Source: Plazaster borealis (lineage: Eukaryota > Echinodermata > Asteroidea > Forcipulatida > Labidiasteridae). From it: 64,000 nt of DNA. The notes beneath the pieces were generated by a model that did not search any database, was not told where the DNA came from, and was given only the letters and a program-made list of their open reading frames with translations. Shown here one piece after another: positions 47,708-60,400 of the stretch. Location: contig JAJGQC010000676.1 of NCBI GenBank assembly GCA_021014325.1, positions 88,519 through 152,518 on the forward strand. Direction: 5' to 3'. Every line of letters begins with the position of its first letter. Position 1 is the first letter of the stretch. A program made the position numbers and the translations under genes.

Positions 47708-49040
47708 TACACATGTAACTGACCGTTTCAGAAACGGTTACGGGTTTACTAATAAATAACTGTAAATGCATGTAAAGCTAAATGCTGTTGTATTAAAATC
47801 GTAAATGTAACAATTTTTCTACCCTGAAATGGTATTCTTGTTTTGGCTAAAACAGTACATTCATATATGAGATAAGTGTATTGTAATTTTTGCTCTTCAC
47901 ACCCCCAAATCCAGCACTGACCGTTTAGCCATGGAAAAGCTCATTTCTCTTTTCTACACCTAGCCCTTTCCTCAATCAATTCCTTTTATTGCTTTATTGC
48001 AACCACCAGTAAGTTTTTTGCTACACGGCGGTTTTCTGAAGTAATGCTTTTGCATAAGAAACCTAAAACATCGTTTTCCGGCGAACGGGACCCAAGCGCA
48101 AACAATTCTACCACGCCGCCACATTGCTCAGAACACGGCGGTCTATTTTTCACGTCCACGCTGCACTGAAACCCGAATAACGATCTGATTTGAGCGGTCA
48201 CAAGACGCTGCGCTGGAGAGAGACAAAATAATATTATTCTCGAGTGAGCGAATGTAGACTTGTGTCAGTCGGCGTCAGGGATGATGACTCTATGTATATT
48301 CTACAAAAAACGCAATTGAACACGGGTCATAAAGGGTTTAGGACTTGATCGCGAGTTGCAAAAAGCAAAAAAGTGCACCGTTAAACTCGTATAGCGCCCT
48401 CAATCGTTTAAAAAGTTTAGAATTTGACACTTTTCGTATATAAACACAAATTAAATTCTAGGCAGTAGTACCCATGGCGTTAAATTTGCCTGAGAATTTG
48501 GGTTTTTTCTCGACTGACTATGTTTTAATAAGTTTTGATGCTTTTAAACTGACCGTCAATAAAATCTTTCTTGTTTTTAGAAACATTTGTGTACTCTAGG
48601 ACGTTAAATTTGAGCTTAATTGAAAATTATGTCTCTAGAAGTCGGATTTGTTTTCACAATCCCCATGTGTTTGAACACGGGTGAAAACGCCCGATAAATT
48701 TCGTCATGATGACGTCGTTCTGCATTTTAGGCCGGCAAACTCATCTACATTATCCCAGAAGTCTAAAACTGAAAAAAGTTTGACTATCGGGGGTATATTT
48801 TTTGAGATATGGCGGTAATAAGATTGGCTAATTAAATATTCATGTCATTATAACTTAGTAAACTAATTAATTAATTGAAGCTAATTAGATTTTACAACAA
48901 CTTCATGGCCTAAGCTTCAATATGATATAGGATTTAAGTCTTTCATATTCACTAAAAATGTTATTAGGAATAAACAAAATCGTGTTCAAATGCTATGGGG
49001 ATTTAGGCAGATTGAAAGAATAATAATAAAAACTAGACAT
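47708..49040. other. Non-coding stretch
   Basis: No exon found. At 48760-48850 a single unit (CTGAAAAAAGTTTGACTATC, TTTTTGAGATATGGCGG) is an isolated relative of the satellite blocks at 45.5 and 49.2 kb. Confidence 0.45.
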
Positions 49041-49043
49041 TAG

Positions 49044-50315
49044 GTGTTTGTGAACAAACACAAAGCTGTTCCGTGTTCTTTTGCTTCGATTAAGTGCTTC
49101 AAAGCTTTAAATTGGTGTGATTTTAAGATAGAAGACTCTTGACCTTTGACAGGCCCTTTTTTTACTTAGTGTGCCTAAAAACCTAAACCTGGTCTTCATT
49201 CTGATACTGAATTGAAAGGAGCTTTTTAACCAGAAATAAAGGTCAACATGGGGTCATGGTTACCCTTGTCTAACATTTAATGCTTCAAGGGTTTATAACT
49301 GAAAAGAATTTGAAAATCGGGTGTGTAGTTCTTGAGATATGGTCCCACTTCCGGTTGACCTGAAAGTAAAGGTCAACATGGGGTCACAGTTACCAAAGGC
49401 TAATCTCCAATGCTAAAGAATTATCTAACTGAAAAAAAGTTTGAAAAAAGGTTGTGTAGTTCTTGAGATGTGGTCCCACTTTCGGTTGACCCAGAAGTAA
49501 AGGTCAACATGGGGTCACAGTTACCAAAGGCTAATCTCCAATGCTAAAGAATTATCTAACTGAAAAAAAGTTTGAAAAAAGGTTGTGTAGTTCTTGAGAT
49601 ATGGTCTCACTTCCGGTTGACCTGGAAGTAAAGGTCAAAATGGGGTAATGGTTACCCAAGGGTAATCTCCAATGGTCAAGGAGTCTATAACTGAAAAAAG
49701 TTTGAAAATCGGTTGTGTAGTTCTTGAGATATGGTCTCACTTCCGGTTGACCTGGAAGTAAAGGTCAAAATGGGGTAATGGTTACCCAAGGGTAATCTCC
49801 AATGGTCAAGGAGTCTATAACTGAAAAAAGTTTGAAAATCGGTTGTGTAGTTCTTGAGATATGGTCTCACTTCCGGTTGACCTGGAAGTAAAGGTCAACA
49901 TGGGTCGAGGTTACCCAAGGCTAATCTCCCATGCCCAAGGAGTCTAACTGAAAATTTTTTGAAAATCGTCTATGTAGTTCTTGAGATATGGTCCCACTTC
50001 CGGTTGACCCAGAAGTAAAGGTCAACATGGGGTCACGGTTACCCAATGCTAATCTCCAATACACAACAAAGAGTCTATAACTGAAAAAAGTTTGAATATC
50101 GGTTGTGCAGGTCTTGAGATATGGTCCCACTTCCGGTTGATCCGGAAGTAAAGGTCAACATGGGGTCACGGTTACCCAAGGCTAATCTCCAATGCCCAAG
50201 GAGTCTATAACTGAAAAATGTTTGAAAAAATCGGTTGTGTAGTTCTTGAGATATGGTCCCACTTCCGGTTGACCCGGAAGTAAAGGTCAACATGGGGTCA
50301 CAGTTACCTTGTGTG
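49044..50315. repeat. Satellite block B, about 131 bp unit, 8 copies
   Basis: TTCTTGAGATATGGT or a one-base variant recurs at about 49331, 49462, 49593, 49725, 49856, 49980, 50113 and 50246. Two adjacent units near 49600-49870 are nearly identical, showing recent local duplication. The block starts with the tag GTGTTTGTGAACAAACAC at 49045, as in block A. Minus-strand frames across it are repeat artefacts. Confidence 0.85.
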
Positions 50316-50812
50316 TGCATGACTTAACTTCGGAGAAAAGTACCTGCACACAAATTGAATAGTTAACAAGCAATCATTTGGCCACACAGGGCGATTCAAA
50401 AGCAGGTTGCTTAGGGGCTCTTTCGAGGCCAATGGTAAAGCGTGGGAATCGCACAAATTTTGATCATATTATGAACTATATCGATACATGGACAACATGG
50501 ATTTGTCGTTAAATTGCATAATTTTTGGAAGAGATACTCTTGAATAAATGTAGAATCCTATACTATAACAAACTGTGCAGACTATTCCCTCTCATCACAG
50601 TTTAACTAAACATTTTGTGATGATGATTGTGCCCATGTAATTGTACATGCGTAACCTATTCCTGCAGATAGGGGGCGCTCTAATGAGTCATTTCAACTCA
50701 ATATGGCAAGATTTGTGTGTATATTAAGCTATAACTTCCCCTCATATCAACAAGGAATTTCACAAGTTAGTAAGTAGGCCTAAAGCAAACTGAACCCACT
50801 TACAAAGAACAG

Positions 50813-51052
50813 GGCCCAGCTTTATGGCTCTGCGTACCACAAAACTTGTGCGCTTACAATCACCATTCTCCGCTTACTGTGCAAGCGCTGAATATTTGCG
50901 CAGGCTTTGAAGCGAAGAATATGTATGATGAGTTAGCACGCGCACAGGAAAAAATTACTGCTAAGCTGTGAAATACACTTGGCGTAAGCACATTTCCCGC
51001 TTCCGAAGCATCAATCTTTGCTTACAGTAGCAGAGTCATGAAATTGGGCCGA
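50813..51052. mobile_element. GGGCCCA-family MITE (GGCTCTGC subtype), copy 1
   Basis: Starts GGGCCCAGCTTTATGGCTCT and ends CAGAGTCATGAAATTGGGCC, with CGCTTACTGTGCAAGCGC inside. Confidence 0.7.
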
Positions 51053-51154
51053 TCTTACAAGATTTGTACACATGAAGCTAACTTCCCCTCATGTATCAAC
51101 AAGAAATTTCACAAGTTTGAAGTATAGGCCTAACTAAACCCACTCACACAGAAC

Positions 51155-51381
51155 GGGGCAAAATTTCATGGCTCTGCTTACTGCCAAATTCAGCGCTTAT
51201 GAACCCCATTCTCCGCCTACTGTGCAAGCGCCAAATGTAATGCGCTAGCTTTGAAGCACACAAGTAAGAAAAATCCCTGCTAATAAGCTGTGAAATATGC
51301 TTGATGTAAGCGCAGAATTCACTGCTTCTGTTAAGCGCCGAATCTTTGCTTCCAGAGCAGAGCCATGAAACTGGGCCCATT
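51155..51381. mobile_element. GGGCCCA-family MITE (GGCTCTGC subtype), copy 2
   Basis: AAATTTCATGGCTCTGCTTA opens it and AGAGCCATGAAACTGGGCCC closes it. CCTACTGTGCAAGCGCCAAA links it to copies at 50.8 and 52.0 kb. Confidence 0.7.
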
Positions 51382-51421
51382 TTCACAAGATTTTTCATGT
51401 GAAGCAAAGTTCCCTTCATAT

Positions 51422-51795
51422 TAGGCCTGGGGGACTAGTGACATTTACTACTCGTCTAGTCGCACCTCAAATAGTCGCAACTACGACACTTGTCACGACT
51501 ACTTTTTAATTCTCAAGGTGAATTGTGGCAATGTGTAACGCAAGCGCAATATTGTAAAATTCAAGCTCGAAAGGAAAGGATTGTTTCACTGATGTCTGAT
51601 TGTGTTTGAAGTAATTTATGTTGACGTGAAAGTCGTAAGCGACACAACTGGTTCACCAAACAGGTAGTCGCGACTATTTTTGTAGTAGTCCTGGCAGCAT
51701 CAATAACCGAGTAGTTGAAAAATGGTAGTCGCGACTCAACTAATGATTTAATAGTTGCGACTATGACACTAGTCGCACTAGTCGCCCAGGCCTAC
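51422..51795. mobile_element. hAT-like non-autonomous element, about 370 bp
   Basis: TAGGCCTGGGGGACTAGTG and CACTAGTCGCCCAGGCCTA-like ends are inverted, with many internal TAGTCGCGACTA motifs. Ends of this style occur in hAT transposons. The assignment is tentative. Confidence 0.5.
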
Positions 51796-51825
51796 TATAT
51801 CATGGAATTTTACGGGCCAAGTAAT

Positions 51826-51995
51826 GCCCGGTTCATAGCTCCTGCGAATGCAAAACAAATTTTTACGTCACAGGGCTGTTTTTGCAGCGAAATTTCGCAG
51901 GGAGTTGAGCACAAGTCAACTGAAGCAAATTATTCGTTGCAAAATTTGTGTCTTTATAATTCGTATCGCGTTTGCATTTGCATTTGCAGGAACAC
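51826..51995. mobile_element. MITE related to 47513-47707, copy 2
   Basis: GCCCGGTTCATAGCTCCTGC and GCGAATGC open it, CATTTGCAGGAAC closes it, and GGAGTTGAGC and GTCAACT pair at the centre. Confidence 0.55.
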
Positions 51996-52023
51996 AAGTA
52001 AGTAAAGCAAACTAAACCCAACG

Positions 52024-52275
52024 TAGGGCCCAGTTTATGGTTCTGCTTATCCGCAAAATTTTGCGCAAACGCGATCACCTTTCTCCGCTTACTGTGCAAG
52101 CGCCAAATATCTGCGCTAGCTTTAAAGCTATAAGAACGCAAATTAGCGTTGAGGATATGCACACGCTCAAGCAAACTTTCCCTGCTAAGCTGTAAAATAC
52201 GCTTAACGCAAGCGCAGAATTCCCTGCTTCCATAAGCGCCGATTCTTCCTTATGGTAAGCAGAGCCATGTAATTT
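52024..52275. mobile_element. GGGCCCA-family MITE (GGCTCTGC subtype), copy 3
   Basis: GGGCCCAGTTTATGGTTCTG opens it and GCAGAGCCATGTAATT closes it. TACTGTGCAAGCGCCAAAT again identifies the subtype. Confidence 0.65.
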
Positions 52276-52277
52276 CA

Positions 52278-52690
52278 ATACGCTTCTTCAGAATCATTTC
52301 GCTTATTCTGAATAATTTTGCTGATTCGTAACCATTTCGCTTATTCGTTACAGTTTCGATCATTCGTAACCATTATGCTTGTTGATGTAGATTTGTAAAG
52401 TTAATTACACTAAACATTACATCATTCAATGATTCACCACAAACACAAGACACATGAATGATAGTACACTTTCGATTTTTCATTCATAAAATGTGAATGA
52501 ATCAATTCGCTTACTCAGAATCACTTCGCTTACTCAGAATCACTTCGCTGATTTGGAATCAGTTCGCTTACTCTGAATTATATCGCTTATTCGGAATTAA
52601 TTTGCTTATTCTGAATAATTTTGCTCATTTGTATTGTAACCATTTCGCTTTAGTAACGATTTCGCTCATTCGTAACCATTACGCTTGTTT
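52278..52690. repeat. Degenerate 15-25 bp minisatellite
   Basis: Many variants of TTCGCTTATTCTGAAT and TCGTAACCATTTCGCTTA occur at 52280-52380 and 52500-52690, interrupted by about 120 unique bases. A flanking segment (CACCACAAACACAAGACACA) also recurs near 52825. Confidence 0.65.
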
Positions 52691-53042
52691 AGATGATTTT
52701 CCCGTCAAGGGAACTCGGCAAACTCCCACAAGGGGACATAAACGCCAAGCTGGCAACAGCCAATCTCTCTTGTTGATAAAGATTGTGAAGTTTCTTAATA
52801 ACACTTAACACTACATTATCACTGATTCACCACAAGACACATACATGTACATTGGTAGTAGGCGTACCATTTCGATGGTCATTTATAAAATGTGTATGCC
52901 GTGTAAACTTCCAAATCTCGGGCAGGCATTCGTCCGTGCACGGTCCACTTTTACTCATACGGAGTATTACGATGCCTATAGATCGAAGCCAAATAAATAA
53001 GTAAAGAAACAAGTGTTTATGTTCCACATAGGTTTGTCTTCA

Positions 53043-53285
53043 GTGATAAGTTTCAGAAAGAAAATGCTGGCACTTTGTGGTGATTGACAACACACATAAG
53101 GCGAAAAACTGCAAAAATAGCGCTACTCGAACAAGTTGTTGTCGTCGTAGAACCTCCTCCATGGTATTGGTAGAACCATGAACGTACTTAAACCAAAGTT
53201 CGTATAGCGCCGCTACCGCTATGCTGAGCGAGGACAAAATAATGATCGCTTTATTTTCCGGGAAAATAAAATTCTCAGGAGCCAA
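53043..53285 (-). CDS. Possible exon or ORF remnant with two membrane-like segments
   Basis: The minus frame has two hydrophobic stretches, AIIILSSLSIAVAALYELWF and VRVALFLQFFALCVLSI, separated by the polar TMEEVLRRQQL, and ends in a stop at about 53043. There is no ATG at its 5' end; an internal ATG (TNTMEEV) or an upstream exon would be needed. I do not recognise the family. It could be a decayed gene or transposon-associated frame. Confidence 0.2.
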
Positions 53286-53385
53286 AAATTTGAAAAAAAA
53301 ATATGTGGTACTGTTCGTTCTAATTTAGGTACAAATTGCTTATTGTTTAAAAAAATGTAAAATGTATGCTTAAAGATATTGAATT

Positions 53386-53465
53386 AAGTCGAGATTCCCA
53401 GAGGATTCGAACTGTGATCACTGGCTTGGTAATTAACACGGTAAACCGCGGTGCCATCGGACCAT
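53386..53465 (-). repeat. Pseudo-tRNA or SINE head, minus strand
   Basis: Read on the minus strand, TGGTCCGATGGCACCGCGG is A-box-like and CAGTTCGAATCCTCTGGG is a T-arm/B-box. The acceptor stem does not close convincingly. Confidence 0.4.
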
Positions 53466-53934
53466 CAACACATTTGTCGGGATTTAAGACCTTATATTGT
53501 TACTGTATATTTTGAATAGACTCGTTCAAAGTCTGCCATTGATGCAGTATCATGCCAACAGTACAAAAACTACGACAGCATCGGGTGCATTCGGCCTCAG
53601 GACTTAGTAAGAGTTTACACTGTTCTTCATTACTTTGTACTCGGATACAAACACGCTATAAATGATGTCATGATGACGTGACATATAAAATTACTTCATT
53701 GTGCACAACTTCAACTTTGAAGTCCAAAAATTAAGAAATAACGGACAAAAACGATTTTATTTGACGTAATATTTTGTAAACTATGTACTCACCAATCCAT
53801 CTTGGCCCAGCAGTGAGCGTACGGGTTTCCCAATCGTTTTACCAGGGCTACTACCGAACACTCGTTTTTTCTCGCGCACGTCCAAGACACACGAGAGTGG
53901 TTTTTTGCTGCAAATAAAAACCCGTGTACAGCCT

Positions 53935-54140
53935 CATTATAGCGGTAGCTGCGCACTGACTGATAGGCTGCCACCATTGTTTATCATTGTATTCAGCATA
54001 TAAGACTAACCGAGATTCCAGCATACAATGGTCGGTTATCGGCTGTTGCTTTCAGGCAAGGTTTGGCCGATTCACAGTGAACACAATCCACAATTCTCTT
54101 GAAGGAGAACAAAATATTCTGAAAGCAATTTCGGAAATCC
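53935..54140. repeat. Diverged repeat, partner at 54655-54830
   Basis: GGCTGCCACCATTGTTT, CGAGATTCCAGCATAC and GATTCACAGTGA-like sequence recur in the same order at both places, the second copy lying in the first intron of the midasin-like gene. Confidence 0.6.
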
Positions 54141-54257
54141 CGGTGCAAAAGGGTTAAAAATATCACACGAGAAAAAAGGACTTGCATGAAACTAACCTAT
54201 GGATAGTGCATTAGCCAGTTTAAATAGCGTCTTTTTCTTGTGTTGCTTTTTGACCAG

Positions 54258-54496
54258 ATGATGAACTGCTGGATTCTATCCAAGGTTTGGAAGCAAGTCT
54301 GGCTGCACAGGGACTCCACAACCAAGATGGCGACCATCCTGTTGCCATGGAAACTGATGATGACAACAACCAGTCCGATAACGAAGCGTTGTCCGATGTT
54401 TCCAGCAGAGTGGGATTGTGGCCTGTTTGTGAACACATTGCACTGTGTGCAGAGCAAGCTGCTGTCAACAGTCTTCTTGCATTCAAAGTTCAAAGG
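54258..54496 (+). CDS. Exon A of the midasin-like gene
   Basis: Acceptor TTTTTGACCAG, donor GTATAC after phase 2. The product has DELLDSIQGLEASLAAQG, an acidic DDDNNQSDNEALSD and GLWPVCEHIALCAEQAAV. The last codon's AG joins the T of exon B to make serine. Confidence 0.65.
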
Positions 54497-57400
54497 TATA
54501 CACTAAATCACATTTTACAAATTTGCTAATCTCATGTAACCAATAGTTTTCCTCCAAAAAGGGAAAACAGGCCCTGGGAAACATGCCTCGTAAAATCCCT
54601 TTCCAGGGTTATTGTGTACACCTGATCCCAGACCTTTGTTCTGTTGTACAAATGTGGCATACAAGAATGGACAGGCTGCCACCATTGTTTGTCATTATAT
54701 CGGCTCAATGGGAGGTAAGTCTCAGCGTTCCGAGATTCCAGCATACCATGGCAGATTTTCAGCTGTGGCTCATGGGTGAAGGTTCTGCGAATCACTGTGA
54801 GTGCCTACTCAATTTTGTCTCCTTACAAATCAAATCCAGGAACTACTTATGAGACCTTTGTTGTCAAGCAGGGTTTCACTGTGGCAACAATATTTTCAAA
54901 GGATAAAGGATTACTCAAGAAGCTCCAAAAAGATTTGAACAATTAATACCGCAGATGGGCGCAGAATTTGTTTTTTAAATACAAAGGATGGCCAGAGAGC
55001 AAGTGCTCAACTGCATTGGTAGCAAGCATGTACTGGGGAGTAATGGCTGTTGTCTGGCTTAATGCTAGTGGCTTAATGATATCCTCAACCCCGTTGTTTT
55101 GTCTAATAATCCTTGCAAGGCTATTTCCGAGCCCACTGGGCCTTGAAGTAATAGATCAAGATACTAGGTAAAACAGGCAAGCACAGAAAACTTTTGCTTA
55201 AGAAAAATAGGTTACCAGCCAAAATACCATACAGTTACCATTGCTGTGACTGGTACCCCACTCATTTTTTGCTTAGCAAAGAAATTTGCTGAGCAGAATT
55301 TTCTGCTAAACAGCTTTATGAAATTGGGCCCAGAGCTGTGCTATGCTTACATTGTTAATAAAGAAAGAAAGCAATAAGCATGGAGGTCCCCATCACACTC
55401 ACAAATTTGCTAAGCGTCTGTCTCATAACAAGCCATTGTATGCATTATTGCTTAGGACTAATGTCCCACTTTTGCTTATCAAATGAGACTTACTTATCAT
55501 CGATTCAGAGATGACTCTTAATAGCCACATTTTTTCAATTTGCAGGCGTTAGATTTCAGATACGCAATCTATCACACATCCACAAGTACCGTACTTGTAA
55601 GACAACTGAATGCTTGGTTCTCTCCCTTATACATGTTATATCCTCTCGCCTGACTTTGCTAATGCTATCCTAATACACTTACCAGATTATCAAATCCATC
55701 GTCCCAGAACTCCGCCGACAGATTAGTTACACTTACCAGAAAAACTTTGCACATCTCCCCCGTCCTCAATGCACTTCACTGGCTTCCTATATACGTCAGA
55801 GACTTGTCTTTTCGATATTGGTCCTGGTCTTCTGTTCTCTCAATGGCGCAGCACACACCTACCTTCAAGAGCTGCTACAACGCCATGAACCACCCTTGCC
55901 TTCGTTCCTCCGACACAAATCTTCTACGAGTGCCGCTCTCACATCACTCCTTGGGAAACCGATCTTTCTCTCGGTCCGGTCCTTCCCTATGGAACTCACT
56001 ACCCATCAAACTAAGAAAGGAGACTTCCTACCTCACATTCAAGAACGAACTCAAAACCCATCTCTGTCAATAAGTTGTTTTCACCTTCTGTCTATTTGTA
56101 TATCTGTGGTTCTCAGATGTCAGTTTTAGTTAAGGATTTTCTGCGCAAGGAGTATCACTATGTGACAGACATGGCGCATTATAAGTCTCCATTATTATTA
56201 TTACCTAATGTATCCGTTTATATCCACAGTGGCCAAATAGGACAAGTTGGTTCAATTGATGGTCTTAAGTCCATGGTAGACTTCACATCCTGCCACACCC
56301 CCTCTTCACCTCTCCATCTACTCCCCTACGCATCCCTTCTACAAAGTGGAGTGTCTCACGTGCCGTCGATGTCAGAGGTCATCGGAGCATTCATGAGACA
56401 CTTGTGGAGGAGTGCGGCAACGTGCCAGGTTCCTCTGTGGTTGTCATGGCGACAACATATGGATGATGATGATTCTGAGAGTCTTGATTTGAGAGATTCT
56501 GAAAACCTAAAGATGGTAAGTGAGAACGTTTTGCCACCCCCCACCCCCAAAAAAATGATGTCTGTGGTTTATAATAATGCTGACTTACAGGCAACATTAT
56601 CAAGAAAGATACAATACAATTCACTTGTGAAAGTTTCAGTTTAATATGTGTCTGATTGTTGAGAAAACAGTAAAAATTGTCATGGTATTTTCACAAGAAT
56701 GTCGAATCCATCAACATTAGTGAGTTGACAGTGGGTACCAACTGTATCTCTGGCCGCAGCATTTGCGAACTGACACCAACCCTCTGAAATCTAACAAACA
56801 TTTCATGTATGAATCATTTCTCAGATTCACATGTTTTTATTGATTTCTAATCAATGTTGGCATTTCAAACAAAATAATTTCACAGGATGCTTACTACCAT
56901 TACCATCTTTATAACAAGTAAGCTTTCGAATAGAAATTACACCACATTTTTTTCAGAGTCATTACCAAATTATGACCATACCTCTAAGAGGGGGGTTCAC
57001 ATTAAGGCTGCATTAAGTTTGTACCACAGCACCTTGTAAACCGTTACAAAGTACTACACGTATGGGTCGTACACATAGCTCTGCATACCTGTAGAAAATA
57101 ATGAGTGCCACACATCCAAAATAAATGTATGCATGTGATACATTGCAATAGAACAGTGTAACTGTAGATCAAATCATTTTTTCAGGTTTCCGAAGAGCCA
57201 CTAATGTCAGTGTGCGCGCGATCATGTGACATGTGCACTCCTTTCCTATGTAAAATACGTTATCAGTTGGGTGTTTAAGAAGTTCATCTCACTTTTTAGG
57301 TTTCACAAAGAGAAACATCTCTTTGTCCAATTACTTTGGCAATAGACTGTGCAAGTCTCGTGCATATCGGAACGAGAAAACACGTCAAACGAAGAACTTT

Positions 57401-60400
57401 CTTTTCCTAAAAATCAATTCTTTGTTTTAAATTATATCTAATGACAAATTCTGAACAACAAAAATACTCATTACATTTTTATACAATCAGTTTTAGTTTT
57501 TGTAATAAATACACCAATAATGTGTTAATTATTATTGAAACAAAATTCAAACTCTGGGACAAGGATGCTTATTTGATCTTAACTTTTCAGAAACCCCTTA
57601 CGAGGATTCGCGAAGGTCACAAAGATGTAAAATTAACGCTAGACGCAGTTTATAGAGGACGCTGATGCCTCAACAACCATATACTGCAATGAAAAGGTTT
57701 CCCGTTGCAATTACAGCATCTGGCGATTATCATCGCGCATCCAAAACAAGCGTTTACATAAGTTTTGTGATCGGAGGTGAGCACAAAATTCTTAGTTTTT
57801 GGCAGTAACCGGAAGCTGAGGTCAAGTTTAATTCTCGGGTTTTCTTTGTTTTATTGTTGATTTTACTTTCATATTTTTTATAACTAAGTATTACATTCCC
57901 AACAACATATAAATTTTTCATGGTCATAAACCACGTTAAACTAAAATAATTGACAAAACAAAATCTTGCCCACGTAAATCTCCATATGGTTGGGACCACA
58001 GTGGTCCCCAAAATGTTCGAATACGCGCGAGACTTGCACAGTCTATTAGCCAATAGATTTAAAGAAATTAGTTGGTCAATGGAGAGGTTTAACTTTTACA
58101 GAATCATATGAGAGGTTTTAAACTGCAAACCGTGACGTTAGTATTGCAGATTTATAGTTTTAAGCTGAGCTCGTAAGTTGTAAATCTCAATCACACGTTT
58201 TGACATAAGTGGCTTTTTTGTGAAAACAGCGACAATGTATGGGTCTAATGAGTGCTTTGGGATGCTCTTGAAAAGATGAAAAGCACTTTATAAGAACTGT
58301 CTATTATTAATAAAGAATCCTTATTAATGTTTGAAACCTCTCAATGTGCTGATACCAGTGAAACTTCTCTCAGCAGGGCCCAGCTCTCCTACACACACCT
58401 CTCCAGACACTGTGCCTCTTCCGCTTGCTGTATGCCCCATCCCAGCAAACTCGGCAGACCAGCAAGGGCAACAGGGACACTAAGAAAGTCGCAGTGTCAA
58501 AGGTCACGACAGCCGTCCCGCTGGGTCAGTACCTGGAGAAGGTTGAACAATTGAGGGTCGTGATGGAGCTGATGTGGTCAAACTCTACGGCCTTGTCAAC
58601 AGACTTGCTTAACTTCAGGTAAGTTAAAATTCTGGTACAGCTACACGTATAGCAATGAACAACTTCGGTGCTAACCTTTAATCAATTTGCCATTTAAATC
58701 ACGCGTGGTCTTTGTTTCACTCGAACGCATTTATTTAAGTTTGCCATTTTAATAACATTGTTTATAGAGAACAAAGCCATGAAACTTCATTAAGTAGACA
58801 GTAGAGGTACAACAAGATTTGATAGTTTACTCGTTATGATTGAGTTGATATTGTAATGTCAATTTGGAGCTTGTGTTACGTTTACATTGTTGTATCTTTT
58901 GCCAGGTCCAATGGAGTGAAGTATTTGTTATTATCCCTGAGCCAGCTGTTTGTAACTCTAGAACCTTTACTTCTGACATCTGACCTTAATGCATGGAAGA
59001 GCGCCCTGGATGACGCCATTACCGCTGTGACGTCTGTGGACACAGACCAAACAGTCCTCAGATCATCACTGTCTGTTCTGGAGGAGGTTATTACAAGAAG
59101 TGCTTCAGCTTGTCAAAATATTGATGCTGACGATTCTGTAGGCAAAAGGTCTAAGGTTGTACTGATGAGGTTGGGCCAGATCTAACGACTGCTTTGGTTA
59201 GCATCATGGATATCTTACAGTTCGAGAGAGAATCGGTGTCAGAAGGCGGGATTGTTTGTGAGAAGTCAGATGATCAGACCCTGGAATGTGATCCGATGGA
59301 GCTGGACGTTGCAGAAGAGATCTTAGATGAAGCAGAAAGCCCTAAAGGTGGAAGGAATCATCTGATAGACCTGTTGACATTGGGGAAGGGCTGGACTCAC
59401 CTTGGCTTACTAGAGGTACAGCTTCTAGCTCCCAGGGTCCGGTAGACCCTGCTGAGAAGAAAGCGCTTAAACTTCAGTATGTCAAAAATGAGGTAAGTCA
59501 GGTTACTCTTTAAAGTCTGCTTCCAAAACAATTGGTTTAAAAAGATGAAATGTTATCACATGAAAAGGGCTAGTTTATTTGGGCTTGTCAAAGATGCACC
59601 TTTTTTTCACCTAGAGGTTCAGGAAATCCGGGTCCTAAAGAATGCAATCAAAAATATTCAGTGAAAGTGCAATGACATAGCCTTTAATTTTTCCATTGGC
59701 AAGCCTTTTTCATGTTACTAGATGTCCCCATGCTTTACTTTTAGATGAGCGATTTAACAAACCAGCTCAGAGTTCGCAGTTTAGCGTCCAAGCTTTTGAC
59801 AGGAAGGACTCTTGAAGAGGTACCTCAAACCATCTGCCGGAGAGAGTACGCCTTGCACAGACGCGATTGGAATTACTGCAAGAGAGAGCACCAGAGCTTG
59901 CCAAAGAAACGGCATACAGGCCCGAGCCTCCAAAGGTAAGTCTGATGTCAAGTTTTCATGCCAACAAAACAAGGTCCAATCAACTGGTTTCCTTGTTTTG
60001 GGTTTCTCAGCTGTGCCATTGTAAACTGAAAAGGCAAAGTCTCGCTTGCCTGGCACGCTTCCCATTTTGTTGACAAACTGCAGTTGCATGGGCTAACTGG
60101 TTGACTAACCGTTGTCTTTGATCTGCCATAAATACCTGGGACAGTTTATCCATTCTGATTGGTCGAGGGGAGATCACATGGCCATGTTTAAACATGCGAT
60201 TTAAACTTCGTGAAAAGTGTTTAGACATACGCGTGGCACGAAGCTCACGCATGGCTCTAATTTAAACTTAACACGATCAATACATACCGGTACTCATTGT
60301 AAAATCCATTAGGGTTGTGCGCGTACACACAACTGTTGAGTGTCGCATGACTTTGACCTTTTGCGAAACGAAGCCCGGGGGCGTGACAGTAATTGAAAAT

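Larger units (their letters stand above)
54497..56229. other. Intron with a repeat and a LINE fragment
   Basis: Contains the repeat at 54655-54830, a GGGCCCA-family MITE at about 55195-55333 and the decayed LINE reverse transcriptase at 55550-56073. The longer frames in this intron belong to those repeats. Confidence 0.6.

Noticed and set aside
49552..50320. Minus-strand repeated frames with a DHWRLPLGNH-like repeat
   Set aside because: They are translations of the 131 bp satellite units; frames change between units and match the repeat period.
54583..54852. 89-codon plus frame between exons A and B
   Set aside because: It is a copy of a repeat also present at 53935-54140, and exon A joins exon B perfectly in phase without it.
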